Shown here: positions 16,474-25,270 of the stretch, piece after piece
Layout of the letters: each line of letters starts with the position of its first letter
Numbering within the stretch: the stretch's first letter is position 1
From: an uncultured bacterium
Lineage (GTDB): Bacteria > Pseudomonadota > Gammaproteobacteria > Burkholderiales > CAIKXV01
Reading direction: 5' to 3'
Assembly (NCBI GenBank): GCA_903873475.1
Contig: CAIQON010000211.1
Location: 1-40,038, forward strand
DNA length: 40,038 bases
Notes under the pieces: generated by a model
Seen by the model: only the letters and a program-made list of their open reading frames with translations
Told to the model about the DNA's origin: nothing
Database searches by the model: none
Translations under genes and position numbers: made by a program

Positions 16474-17547
16474 TCAGGCGACCTCGATACCGTCCGGATT
16501 GACGATGCCGCGCGCATAGGCCGCGGCCGATCCCTCGAGCGCAAGTCCCATCCAGTCGCGCAGCACACGTGCTGGCTTGCCGGCCCGTAACTGGCGCGCA
16601 GCAAAGGCGCCGCGAAGCACGCGTGCGCCCTTGTGCGTACGATCGATGCCGGCACGGTCGAGCCAGGCTTCGCAGGCGCGATGGACGGTGCGCACGGTGA
16701 GCGGCTCGCCGCGCGGTGTCGCGCAGAAGAGGGCGCCGGCGGCATCGGTGCAGAGCCGTGCACGAACGCAGATCCAGGCATCCAGCAGCGGACGCACCGA
16801 CGGGCTGACCGGTGCGACCCGCTCTGGGCGTCGCCCGTATCCGGCGACGGTCACGAACGGTGGCGTCTCGTCCAGGTGCATGTCCCGGCGCCCGAGCGCG
16901 ACAATCTCGCGTGGCTGAAGGCCCGATCCGATCGCCATCGCGACGATGGCCGCATCGCGCAGCATGCGCCATCCGCCGTCGGCGCCGGCATCGACTGCAG
17001 CCATGCCCGATGGTAGTAACTCCATTGCCTGCTGCATCGCCGACAGGAGCCGGGCTTCCTCGTTCTCCGTCAGCGATTCGGGCAGGGGACGCGTCCGTGG
17101 CGCGGGATACTGCTGCATCAGGGTACGCGCCGGGTTGTCGCTGCGCAGGCGGGCGTGCGACAGCTCCGAATGCAGCAGTTCCAGCGTGCGCAGGTAGCGG
17201 TGGCGGGTGAGGGCGGGCGTGCCGTCGCGCTGCAGGTGCTCGAGCGTGTCCAGGAAGGTCGCGATCTGTTCCGGCCCGGCATGCTGCAGCGTCGACCCCT
17301 GCCTGTCGAGCGACGCAAGGTAGCGGCGTACGATCGACAGGTGCTTCTGGATCGTCGCGGGCCGGTACGGCGCGCCGTCGTGCCGCTGCCGGCGCAGCCA
17401 CTCCAGCGTGCAGGCCAGTGGCGTCGACTTCCAGTCTGCGGGGACGGCGCCTGCCTCGGCACGCTCCCGGTCGGTCCCTGCGAACAGGTCTGCCGTCGAG
17501 TCTGCGCAGGGTTGTGCCATCGAATGTGAGCGTGGTGCAGGGGTCAT
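16474..17547 (-). CDS. Degenerate tyrosine recombinase/integrase-like protein
   Basis: The protein has 357 residues from ATG 17547. An N-terminal SAM-like core-binding region (about 45-160, with PATIQKHLSIVRRYLASLDR) precedes a catalytic-like domain (about 175-350). Aligned to XerD, box I reads GLQPREI (Gln211 where Arg is expected). The HxxR motif is RVLR (Arg309 in place of His, Arg312 kept). The GH motif is GL (Leu335), and the nucleophile Tyr344 is kept at the right spacing. Three of the usual catalytic residues are thus replaced, so strand exchange may be impaired or need a partner. It is convergent with the initiator, 21 bp apart. A longer upstream reading to 17799 would cover the inverted repeat and looks non-coding. 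It may be a replicon-maintenance or DNA-binding relative, not an active integrase. Confidence 0.8.
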   Translation of the reverse strand: MTPAPRSHSMAQPCADSTADLFAGTDRERAEAGAVPADWKSTPLACTLEWLRRQRHDGAPYRPATIQKHLSIVRRYLASLDRQGSTLQHAGPEQIATFLDTLEHLQRDGTPALTRHRYLRTLELLHSELSHARLRSDNPARTLMQQYPAPRTRPLPESLTENEEARLLSAMQQAMELLPSGMAAVDAGADGGWRMLRDAAIVAMAIGSGLQPREIVALGRRDMHLDETPPFVTVAGYGRRPERVAPVSPSVRPLLDAWICVRARLCTDAAGALFCATPRGEPLTVRTVHRACEAWLDRAGIDRTHKGARVLRGAFAARQLRAGKPARVLRDWMGLALEGSAAAYARGIVNPDGIEVA

Positions 17548-17586
17548 GCGGGCAAGTGTAGCGCCCTCGCACTGGCCGCTGCCTGA

Positions 17587-17672
17587 ATGTCCTTTCCCCA
17601 AAACGGGCGCGACCGCCCGACACGGTGAAGGCATGGGTGTTTGATGTCTTGAAGCCATTGGGGAAAGGACAT
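17587..17672. repeat. 15-bp perfect inverted repeat upstream of the recombinase gene
   Basis: ATGTCCTTTCCCCAA at 17587-17601 is perfectly complementary to TTGGGGAAAGGACAT at 17658-17672, with 56 bp between. The repeat lies in the ~260-bp gap between the recombinase start and the EthD-like gene. Possible roles are a recombinase or Rep binding site, or remnant ends of a small element; nothing decides between them. Confidence 0.75.
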
Positions 17673-17809
17673 CGTGACAGCGGTGCAATTGCAAGCTGCC
17701 GGTCGCCGCCACGGCCGGGCGCACGTAAGATGGAGTACCAGCGGCCCGGGGCGCCGCACATCCACACGGATGAGCCGCCCAGTGCCTGCGCGACCGCACG
17801 GGGGACTGT

Positions 17810-18169
17810 ATGGAGGCAATCGACAGCCGGATCGGCGAAGCGCCTTACTGCATGATGATCACGTTCGAGATCGATCCGAAGGACGAGGCCGAGTTCAACG
17901 ACATCTACGACAACGACCACGTGCCGAACATCATGAAGCTGCCGGGCGTCACCGAAGTGCTGCGCTTCCGCGAGACCGGGCCGAACGCAAAGGGCTATCT
18001 GGTCTACACCGCGGTCTACATGATGGCCACCGAGAACCTGCACCTGACGCCCGAATGGACGGTGCTGTCGGACCTCGGCCGATGGGCGCCTGTGATCCGT
18101 CCGAAGGTGAAGTCGCGCACGCGCAGCACCGGGCCGGTGGTCGCCCGCTTCCGCAAGGTGTCCGACTGA
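17810..18169 (+). CDS. Small EthD-like/dimeric alpha-beta barrel protein
   Basis: The protein has 119 residues. The pattern PYCMMITFEIDPKDEAEFND ... HVPNIMKLPGVTEVLRFRET ... GYLVYTAVYMM is that of a single ferredoxin-like barrel domain, as in EthD, DUF4286 or antibiotic-monooxygenase relatives, where a strand is followed by an acidic helix and an NDxxHxP-type turn. Such proteins are usually small cytosolic homodimers that act as auxiliary enzymes in catabolism. ATG 17810 is taken as the start; codons 15-16 (Met-Met) are an alternative closer to the first strand. A Bug receptor gene follows 100 bp downstream on the same strand, suggesting a shared catabolic operon. The exact function is unknown. 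Confidence 0.75.
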   Translation: MEAIDSRIGEAPYCMMITFEIDPKDEAEFNDIYDNDHVPNIMKLPGVTEVLRFRETGPNAKGYLVYTAVYMMATENLHLTPEWTVLSDLGRWAPVIRPKVKSRTRSTGPVVARFRKVSD

Positions 18170-18269
18170 TGGCGGGGATGCAGCAGCGCCCGGGGATTCA
18201 ACCCGGCGCCGACTGCCGGACCTTCGGGCTCGATGACCTTCCCTGGAACGACCTCGCACTGGAGCCGAG

Positions 18270-19256
18270 ATGACCGGAACCCGCCCGCACCTGCCTGCCG
18301 TACTCCTGTCCGCCGCGCTCGTCCTGCCGGCGGTAGCCGCGGCCCAGCCGACCGGCGCCCCCTTCCCGAACAAGCCGATCCGCTGGATCGTGCCGTATCC
18401 GACCGGCGGCACGTCCGACTTCCTGGCACGGCTGATAGGCCAGCGGCTGACCGAGGCCTGGGGCCAGCCGGTGCTGGTGGACAATCGCAGTGGTGCCAAC
18501 GGCAACATCGGCACGGAAGTGGCGGCACGCGCGGCACCCGATGGCTACACGCTGTTGCTCGTGGCGAGCACGTTCACGATGAACCCGGCGATGTATCCGA
18601 AGCTGCCGTTCGACACCGCGCGGGACTTCGCACCCGTGACGACCTTGCTCTGGCAACCGTACGCGCTGTCAGTGCATCCCTCCGTCCCGGTCACGACGAT
18701 ACGACAGTTGCTCGACCTCGCAAGGGCCAAGCCGGGCGACATCACCTACAGCTCCGGCGGCAACGGCAATGCGACCCATATCGCCGGCGAACTGTTCGCA
18801 TCGATGGCGAAGGTCTCGTTCACCCATGTCCCCTACCGCGGCGTCGGCCCGGCGATACAGGCACTGCTTGCCGGCGAGGTGAAGCTGTCCTGGGCGTCGT
18901 CGGTCGCGGTACGGCCGCATCTCACCTCGGGCAAGCTGCGCGTGCTCGCCGTCACCGGGCGCAAGCGCATCGCCGCGCTGCCCGACATACCGACCGTATC
19001 GGAGTCGGGAGTGCCGGACTATGTCGAAGGCAACTGGCAGATGGTGCTGGTGCCCGCGCGCACGCCGCCAGCGGTGGTCGACCGGCTCAACGCCGAACTG
19101 GTCCGCATCCTGCGCACCCCGGAACTCACCGCATCGATACAGCAGACGGGCTCGGACGTGATCGCCAACAGCCCGGCGGAATCGGTGGAACTGGTACGAA
19201 CCGACCTCAAGCGCTATGGCCAGCTGATACGCGCGCTGGACATCCGCGCCGACTGA
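18270..19256 (+). CDS. Bug-family periplasmic solute-binding protein (TTT receptor)
   Basis: The protein has 328 residues. The signal peptide is HLPAVLLSAALVLPAVAAAQ. The mature protein starts with the family signature FPNKPIRWIVPYPTGGTSDF, then WGQPVLVDNRSGANGNIG, YTLLLVASTFTMNP and FTHVPYRGVGPA. GGAG lies just before the ATG. Bug proteins bind carboxylates and other small solutes in the periplasm and feed TctAB transporters. No tctA or tctB membrane gene is in the window, so this is an orphan receptor. It follows the EthD-like gene by 100 bp. The ligand cannot be predicted. Confidence 0.93.
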   Translation: MTGTRPHLPAVLLSAALVLPAVAAAQPTGAPFPNKPIRWIVPYPTGGTSDFLARLIGQRLTEAWGQPVLVDNRSGANGNIGTEVAARAAPDGYTLLLVASTFTMNPAMYPKLPFDTARDFAPVTTLLWQPYALSVHPSVPVTTIRQLLDLARAKPGDITYSSGGNGNATHIAGELFASMAKVSFTHVPYRGVGPAIQALLAGEVKLSWASSVAVRPHLTSGKLRVLAVTGRKRIAALPDIPTVSESGVPDYVEGNWQMVLVPARTPPAVVDRLNAELVRILRTPELTASIQQTGSDVIANSPAESVELVRTDLKRYGQLIRALDIRAD

Positions 19257-19388
19257 CGGCCGTGGCAGGGTTGCAACGGCGCGACACCCGGCAGAACGAC
19301 ACACGCCGCGCGCGCACTGTTTCCGCGCGCCACCGCCGTGCGACCGCGTACCATTGTTGCCCCATCGGTAGTGAAGGCATCTGTCTAC

Positions 19389-19841
19389 ATGGCAAACCTG
19401 ACATCGTTGTTGCGGGACGAGATCACCCGCCTCGCCAGGCGGCAGATCAACGCGGAGATCGTTCCGCTGAAGAAACGCTGGGCACAACAACGCCGCATGA
19501 TCGCGGCACTGAAGGAAGAGTGCAGCGCCCTGCGCCGCGAGCTGTCGCAACTGAGCAAGCGCGGCACGACGGTCGCGCCGAAGGCCGCCCCCGGGACGGC
19601 AGAAGGCGGCGCCACCCGGCGGCGCTTCCGCGCCGACGGCCTGCGCTCGTTCCGTGTCCGCCTCGGCCTCACGGTGCGCGAGGTCGCCCTGCTGCTGGGC
19701 GTGAGTGACCAGACCGTCTACAACTGGGAAACGGCGTCGACCCGGCCGCAGCCGGCGATGATCGAGACGATCGCCGAGCTGCGCGCGCTCGGCAAGCGGG
19801 AAGTGAAGGCCCGGCTGCTCAAGCTGCAGGAAGCAAAGTAG
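19389..19841 (+). CDS. Coiled-coil plus XRE-type HTH protein
   Basis: The protein has 150 residues. Residues 1-60 are charged and heptad-like (LKKRWAQQRRMIAALKEECS), a probable coiled coil. Residues about 85-130 are a helix-turn-helix of the Cro/CI type (LGLTVREVALLLGVSDQTVY followed by NWE), ending in a basic helix. ATG 19389 is chosen because the upstream in-frame reading is unlike protein and this methionine begins the helix. It is convergent with the LysR gene and not obviously in an operon. It is probably a dimeric DNA-binding regulator; the target is unknown. Confidence 0.82.
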   Translation: MANLTSLLRDEITRLARRQINAEIVPLKKRWAQQRRMIAALKEECSALRRELSQLSKRGTTVAPKAAPGTAEGGATRRRFRADGLRSFRVRLGLTVREVALLLGVSDQTVYNWETASTRPQPAMIETIAELRALGKREVKARLLKLQEAK

Positions 19842-19901
19842 GGCCAGGGCGGTTGCCGGCCGGGCAGCACTGCGTGCACGGACCTGGATACCGGCCGCGC
19901 C

Positions 19902-20807
19902 CTACTCGCCACCGAACGCGAGCACGTCCGCCTCCGGCCGCCGCAGCAGGGTCTTCAGCAGCGGCGGCTCGAAGTGCCGCTGCACCGTGATCGCATAGAA
20001 GTTCTCGTGCAGGTCCGGCACCACGCAGTACTCAGCCAGGGTACCGCTGCGCAGTTCGTCCTGCACCACCACGGTCGGCACCAGCGCCACGCTGTCCGAA
20101 TCGCGTGCGAGCAGCCTGAGCAGGGCCATGTCGTCGACTTCCGCACGCAGGCGGTAGCGTAGTCCGCGCTGTTCGCAGATCAGGTCGAAACCCGTCCGGA
20201 TGTCGTTGTCGCGTCCCGGCAGAAGCAGCGGTACATCAGCCAGGTCGTCGGGGAAACGGAACGCGCGTCGCCTCGGCCGCGGCTTGCCCACCAGGCTCAC
20301 CGGCTGGCGTGCGATCCGGCGGCAGCGCCAGGGATCGTCGACCGTGGCCGGAACCCGCCGGTTGGATAGCACGAGGTCGATCGCATGCACACGCAGTCGC
20401 GCGAGCAGTTCCTGCAGGCTGCCCGACTGCAGCGCGAGCGAGACGTCATCGCGCACCAGCAGCGGCCGGACGAAGTTCTCCTGGAAGTTGCGCGACAGCG
20501 TGGCCATCGCGCCGATGCGCAGCACCTGCCGCTGTTCACGATGTCCATCGCGCAACAGCGCGAGCAGTTCGTTGCCGGAGGCAAAGATGCTCTCGGAATA
20601 GGCGAGCGCCAGGTGGCCCGCCTCGGTGAGCTTCAGGGTGCGGCCGACCCGGGCAAACAACGGCTGCCCGAAGGATTCCTCGAGCTGCCGGATCTGGTTC
20701 GACAGCGCAGACTGCGACACATGGAGGCGCGCGGCCGCGCGCGTGAGGTTGCCCTCGCGCGCCACGGCCCAGAAGTAGTGCAGGTGGTGGTAATTGAGCC
20801 TTGCCAT
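19902..20807 (-). CDS. LysR-type regulator (NhaR-like), divergent from dabBA
   Basis: The protein has 301 residues. The N-terminal winged helix reads MARLNYHHLHYFWAVAREGN, then LHVSQSALSNQIRQLEESFG, which is closest to the NhaR branch of LysR proteins. The rest is a periplasmic-binding-protein-like effector domain. The first ATG is 135 bp from the start of dabB on the other strand, the classic layout for a LysR regulator of its neighbour, so control of inorganic-carbon uptake is the natural inference. LysR genes are known neighbours of dab operons. The effector is unknown. Confidence 0.9.
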   Translation of the reverse strand: MARLNYHHLHYFWAVAREGNLTRAAARLHVSQSALSNQIRQLEESFGQPLFARVGRTLKLTEAGHLALAYSESIFASGNELLALLRDGHREQRQVLRIGAMATLSRNFQENFVRPLLVRDDVSLALQSGSLQELLARLRVHAIDLVLSNRRVPATVDDPWRCRRIARQPVSLVGKPRPRRRAFRFPDDLADVPLLLPGRDNDIRTGFDLICEQRGLRYRLRAEVDDMALLRLLARDSDSVALVPTVVVQDELRSGTLAEYCVVPDLHENFYAITVQRHFEPPLLKTLLRRPEADVLAFGGE

Positions 20808-20942
20808 GCGCGTCTCCGGTCGCTGCCATCGTTCTGTATTGATTAACGAACTGTACTGAACAATGAATTTTACGCATCATCCATGGCTGCGTACATTCGG
20901 CGCCCAGACCCGCCCCGATGACACGAGCACCCCGGAGCCCGA
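20808..20942. promoter_or_regulatory. Divergent lysR/dabB control region
   Basis: The 135-bp gap has an AT-rich centre (about 20838-20875) unlike its surroundings. ATTG and CAAT bracket a 27-bp segment (ATTGATTAACG...GAACAAT) that could be a LysR box of T-N11-A type. No -35/-10 pair is convincing enough to place, and the exact operator is not determined. Confidence 0.4.
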
Positions 20943-22547
20943 ATGGATGCCACTGCGCTGCACCCGCTGATCCAGGACCTGCCGGCCTGGCGCAGTGCCC
21001 TTTTGCCCGGCCTGTCGGCCGTGTTCGCAGCCGGTGCGCTCATCGCCGCAGCGCTGCGCCCTTCCATTGCCTCGACCTGGCTGCTGGTGCGCTGCTGTGC
21101 GGCGCTGGCGCTCGCCATCGCGGCTGCGTCGCTGCTGCTGGGCGCAGCGGCCGGCCATGCTGTGCAGACGTCAGGACCGCTGCACCTGCTGCGCGCCGAC
21201 ATCACGGGCGCCGTGATGACGCTGCTGGTGGCGTTCGTCGGCTGGGTGATCGCCGGCTATTCGCGCCGCTATCTCGCCGGCGAGCCCGGACAGGTGCGCT
21301 ATGCCTGCTGGCTGATGGCGACGCTCGCCGGCGTCGGCGGCGTGGCCATCGCCAACGACCTGCTGCTGCTCGCGCTGTGCTGGATGCTGGCCAGCGCCTC
21401 CCTGCAGCGGCTGCTGCTGTTCCAGGGCTCGCGCCCGGCTGCGCGCATCGCCGCGCACAAGAAACTGATCGCCAACCGCATCGCGGAGGTTTGCCTGTTC
21501 GCCGCGATCGGCCTGTGCTGGATCGCCTTCGACACGCTGCACATCGACGCGATGCTGCAGCACCCGTCATTGTCGTCGGGCGAGGTTCCGATGGTCGTGC
21601 ATGCCGCCGTCGTGCTGATCGTCGTGTCGGCACTGCTGAAGTGCGCGCTGCTGCCGTTCCATGGCTGGCTGATCCAGGTGATGGAGGCGCCGACGCCGGT
21701 GTCCGCGCTGCTGCATGCAGGCGTGGTCAACCTGGGCGGCTTCGTGCTGATCCGGCTCGGTGGCCTGCTCGACGTGGTGCCGGCGGCACAGACGCTGCTG
21801 GTGGTGGCGGGCACCGCGACGGCGGTGCTCGCGGCGCTGGTGATGACCACGCGGATCAGCATCAAGGTCTCGCTCGCCTGGTCGACCTGCGCACAGATGG
21901 GCTTCATGCTGATGCAGGTGGGGCTGGGCGCCTATCCGATGGCGCTGCTGCACCTGGTCGCCCATTCGCTGTACAAGGCGCACGCGTTCCTGGCCACCGG
22001 CGGTACCGTACGCCGCACGACGGAGCTCGCGCTCGCAGGCCGTATCCCCGTGCAGGGCCTCGCCGCAGCCCTCGCAGTGGCCGTGGGCGCAGGCGCCGTG
22101 ATCGCGGTTGTTTCGCTGGGATGGGCACTGCTGCCTTTGGCGCCAGCATCGATCGGGCCTGGTCAGTGGGTGCTGGCTGCGATCGCGAGCCTGGCGCTGG
22201 CCCCGCTGCTGCCGCTGCCCAGGGACCGCGATAGCCTGCAGCCGGTGGTACTGCTGTGCTCTGCAGCGGCGATGGCACTGGCCTGGGTGCTGCTGCACCA
22301 GGTCGCGAGCCACTGGCTGCCTGCGCGCGAAGCCGGCGGCGGCGGGTTGCCGTGGCTGTTGGCCGGTGTCGTGTTCGCTGCCTTTGCCGCGCTCTACCTG
22401 CTGCAGTCGATGCTGCGCGCCAACCTGGATGGCGCGCTGTCGCGCCGCCTGCATCCCTGGTTCTATGCGGGCCTGTTCCTCGACGACCGGCTGACCCGGA
22501 TCGCCTTTGCAGCCTGGCCGCTGCGCAGCCAGCGGAGTCCCGCATGA
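20943..22547 (+). CDS. dabB: DabB, NuoL/MrpA-like membrane subunit of the inorganic-carbon transporter
   Basis: The protein has 534 residues, nearly all hydrophobic helices. It has the proton-antiporter signatures of NuoL-type subunits: STPVSALLHAG-like (PTPVSALLHAGVVNLGGFVL) and HLVAHSLYKAHAFLATGG, with the Lys in a broken helix. It is assigned as DabB and not respiratory NuoL because it is followed with an ATGA overlap by a DUF2309 (DabA) gene and no nuo genes are present. The known role is to pair with DabA in a cation-gradient-powered pump that traps CO2 as bicarbonate in the cytoplasm. GGAG precedes the ATG. The divergent LysR gene is the likely regulator. Confidence 0.92.
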   Translation: MDATALHPLIQDLPAWRSALLPGLSAVFAAGALIAAALRPSIASTWLLVRCCAALALAIAAASLLLGAAAGHAVQTSGPLHLLRADITGAVMTLLVAFVGWVIAGYSRRYLAGEPGQVRYACWLMATLAGVGGVAIANDLLLLALCWMLASASLQRLLLFQGSRPAARIAAHKKLIANRIAEVCLFAAIGLCWIAFDTLHIDAMLQHPSLSSGEVPMVVHAAVVLIVVSALLKCALLPFHGWLIQVMEAPTPVSALLHAGVVNLGGFVLIRLGGLLDVVPAAQTLLVVAGTATAVLAALVMTTRISIKVSLAWSTCAQMGFMLMQVGLGAYPMALLHLVAHSLYKAHAFLATGGTVRRTTELALAGRIPVQGLAAALAVAVGAGAVIAVVSLGWALLPLAPASIGPGQWVLAAIASLALAPLLPLPRDRDSLQPVVLLCSAAAMALAWVLLHQVASHWLPAREAGGGGLPWLLAGVVFAAFAALYLLQSMLRANLDGALSRRLHPWFYAGLFLDDRLTRIAFAAWPLRSQRSPA

Positions 22548-25210
22548 ACGCACCCTTCGAATCCCTGCTCGACCGCACCCGGTCGATCGCCGCGGCGATC
22601 GATGCCGCGACCGCACGCATCGTACCGGCCTGGCCGCTGGACCGCCTGATCGCGGTCAACCCCTACGAAGGCCATGCCGACAAGCCGATCGCAGAAGCAC
22701 AGGCCAGGCTGCGCCGGCTGGGCGGCACCTCGCTGACCATGCCGCGCACCTGGTACCGCGAGGAATGGCTGGCCGGCCGACTCACCTGCGCCGACCTGCA
22801 GGCGGCGATCGAGCGCTGGCAGGACGAGGTCGGTTCAAGCGCAGGCAATGGCGCTGCCGTGCAGCCGCCACGTGCCGAGGCCCTGCTGGATGCGCTGCTC
22901 GATGCGCTCGAACGTGCCGGCATGGACGACACGCCGGCGACGAGCCCGCGCCTGCCGCTGGCGACCACGCTGGCCGCGGGGCCCTGCCTGCCCGGCCAGC
23001 CGGTGTGCTGGACCGACCTGGTGGTGCACCAGGTCAGCCAGCACTGCGCAGCCTGGTTCGACGATGGCCAGTCTGCATGGCGGTCACGCGGGCATGCCGG
23101 GCTGTTCGCCAGCTGGTGCGAGCGGATTGCCTTCGACCGTACGCTGCCGTCCGGCGCGGGACCCGCCTCGCTGCATGCCTGCGCAGGCGACCTGCCATCC
23201 GATCCACAGGCCGTGGTCAGCGCGGTCGCCGAACGGCTGTGCATCGCCGACGCCGACTTGGAGGAATGGTGCGAAGCGCTGCTGCTCGATGTCGGCGGCT
23301 GGGCCGCGGCCTGCGCCTGGCGGCGCCGCTACCCGGCTGCGTCCTCGGCCGGCGATGCTGGTGACGCGCCCGGTGCCGACCCGATGGAAGACCTGCTCGG
23401 CATCCGAGCCGGCTGGGAATGGCTGCTGCTGCAGGACGACCCGACGCTCGCCGGTCGGCTGCGGATGGCAATGCGCGACGCCCGGACGGCCGATGAGCTG
23501 GCCAGCGCGCAGCAGGACCGGATCGACTGGCTGCTGCAATCGGCCGTCGAGCATGCCTACAGCCGCCCGCTGTGTGCGGCGCTTGCACGCAGCACGGCCC
23601 CAGCGGAGCCCTCGGCACACGCGCACGAGACCCCGGCGGTGCAGGCCCTGTTCTGCATCGACGTGCGTTCGGAACCGTTCCGGCGTGCGCTGGAATCGAC
23701 CGCGCCCGGTATCCGCACCTACGGCTTCGCCGGCTTCTTCGGCGTGCCGGTCGCACATGTGCCGCTCGGCACCGGGATGCCCTCGCCGCGCGTCCCCGGC
23801 CTGCTTGCCGCGTCGGCCTGCGCGACCCAGACACTGGCCGCGCCCGGCTACCGTGCGATTGGCGAGGATGTGCGGCTGGCCCGGCTGCGCCAGTTGCGGC
23901 TGCAAGGACAGCGCCGCTGGGCCACGGTGCGCGGCGCGGCGGCCTCCGCGTTCGGTTTCGTCGAGGCGATCGGCCTGTCCTATGCCGGCAAGCTGCTGAA
24001 GGACAGCCTGCCGTCGACCGTACGCGCGACCCGCTGGGAAGACCATGGCCTGCATGCGGACGAAGCCGCGCGGTTGAGGCTGCGCCTGGCCGTCCCGGCG
24101 GACGGCGCTGCGTCGCCTGTCGAAGGCTGCACGACCGGCACCGAGGCGCAGATCGATGAAGTGGCCCACGAGCAACCCGCAGGCGCCGAACTCGCCGCGC
24201 GCATCCTCTCCGTGCTCGCAGCGATCGGACTGAGGCCGCCGCTCGCGCCACTGGTTCTGATCGCAGGCCACGGCAGCCAGACCCGCAACAATCCGCATGC
24301 CGCATCGCTCGACTGCGGGGCCTGCGGCGGCCACACCGGCGAAGTCAACGCGCGCCTGCTGGCCGGGTTGCTCAACGACCGCCGGCTGCGTGCCGAGCTC
24401 GCGAACCGTGGCATCGCGATCCCGGAAGGCACGCTGTTCATCGCAGGCCTGCACAACACCACCACCGACGAGGTCACGCTGTTCGAGGATGTCGAAGTGC
24501 CGCCGTCCCACGTCGAGGCCGTCACCGGACTTGCGAGGCACTTGCGCGCAGCCGGCGATGCCGCGCGCGCCGCGCGGGCACCGTCGCTGTCGCCAGACCT
24601 CGCCGCGGCAGACCCGGTACGCCTGCTGCGCGAACTGCGCATCCGGGCCAACGACTGGGCGCAGACACGCCCCGAGTGGGGACTGGCCGGCAATGCCGCC
24701 TTCATCGCTGCACCGCGCGCACGCACGGCAGGGCTGGACCTGCAGGGTCGCGCGTTCCTGCACGACTACCACTGGGCGGATGATCCGGACCTGGCGGTGC
24801 TGGAACTGATCATGACCGCGCCGCTGGTGGTCGCCAACTGGATCAACCTGCAGTACTACGCCTCGACCGTCGATCCGGTGCGCTACGGCTGCGGCAACAA
24901 GCTGCTGCACAACGTGGTCGGCGGCCACATCGGGGTGTTCGAGGGCAACGGCGGGGACCTGCGCATCGGGTTGCCCCTGCAGTCGGTGCACGACGGAGAG
25001 CGCTTCCGGCATGTCCCGCTGCGGCTGCATGCATTCATCGAGGCACCGGCCGGCGCGATCGGGACGATCCTGGGCCGGCATGCACGGCTGCGTGCGCTGG
25101 TGGAGCATGGCTGGCTGCACCTGTTCCGGCTGCCGGAGGCCGGTGGCCTGCCGCAGCGCTACCTGCACGGCACCTGGGCGCCGGCCGCGGTCGCCCCGAC
25201 GGCGGGCTGA
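22544..25210 (+). CDS. dabA: DabA (DUF2309), carbonic-anhydrase-like subunit of the inorganic-carbon transporter
   Basis: The protein has 888 residues. The zinc ligands found in Halothiobacillus DabA have clear counterparts: Cys371 and Asp373 (FCIDVRSEPFR), His576 (IAGHGSQTRNNP) and Cys591 (LDCGACGGHTGEVNARL). The His-Cys spacing of 15 is the same as in that protein. Other family stretches are LIAVNPYEGHADKPI near the N-terminus and NLQYYASTVDPVRYGCGNK near the C-terminus. The family is a cytoplasmic peripheral beta-carbonic-anhydrase-like subunit held at the membrane by DabB. The start overlaps the dabB stop (ATGA), so the two are translationally coupled. No Calvin-cycle or carboxysome gene is in the window, so it may serve either autotrophy or bicarbonate-dependent carboxylases at low CO2. 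Confidence 0.95.
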   Translation: MNAPFESLLDRTRSIAAAIDAATARIVPAWPLDRLIAVNPYEGHADKPIAEAQARLRRLGGTSLTMPRTWYREEWLAGRLTCADLQAAIERWQDEVGSSAGNGAAVQPPRAEALLDALLDALERAGMDDTPATSPRLPLATTLAAGPCLPGQPVCWTDLVVHQVSQHCAAWFDDGQSAWRSRGHAGLFASWCERIAFDRTLPSGAGPASLHACAGDLPSDPQAVVSAVAERLCIADADLEEWCEALLLDVGGWAAACAWRRRYPAASSAGDAGDAPGADPMEDLLGIRAGWEWLLLQDDPTLAGRLRMAMRDARTADELASAQQDRIDWLLQSAVEHAYSRPLCAALARSTAPAEPSAHAHETPAVQALFCIDVRSEPFRRALESTAPGIRTYGFAGFFGVPVAHVPLGTGMPSPRVPGLLAASACATQTLAAPGYRAIGEDVRLARLRQLRLQGQRRWATVRGAAASAFGFVEAIGLSYAGKLLKDSLPSTVRATRWEDHGLHADEAARLRLRLAVPADGAASPVEGCTTGTEAQIDEVAHEQPAGAELAARILSVLAAIGLRPPLAPLVLIAGHGSQTRNNPHAASLDCGACGGHTGEVNARLLAGLLNDRRLRAELANRGIAIPEGTLFIAGLHNTTTDEVTLFEDVEVPPSHVEAVTGLARHLRAAGDAARAARAPSLSPDLAAADPVRLLRELRIRANDWAQTRPEWGLAGNAAFIAAPRARTAGLDLQGRAFLHDYHWADDPDLAVLELIMTAPLVVANWINLQYYASTVDPVRYGCGNKLLHNVVGGHIGVFEGNGGDLRIGLPLQSVHDGERFRHVPLRLHAFIEAPAGAIGTILGRHARLRALVEHGWLHLFRLPEAGGLPQRYLHGTWAPAAVAPTAG

Positions 25211-25270
25211 CCCGCCAGGTCACCGCGCGTCGGTTCAGCCCCGGGACCGGCTGGTACACGGCGATCCTCC

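Noticed and set aside
17548-17799. N-terminal extension of the recombinase
   Set aside because: It covers the 15-bp inverted repeat and has no similarity to recombinase N-termini; the ATG at 17547 gives a normal length.
20943-22547. Respiratory complex I subunit (NuoL) or Mrp antiporter
   Set aside because: No other nuo or mrp genes are present, and the ATGA-coupled DUF2309 gene with intact zinc site identifies the pair as DabB-DabA.
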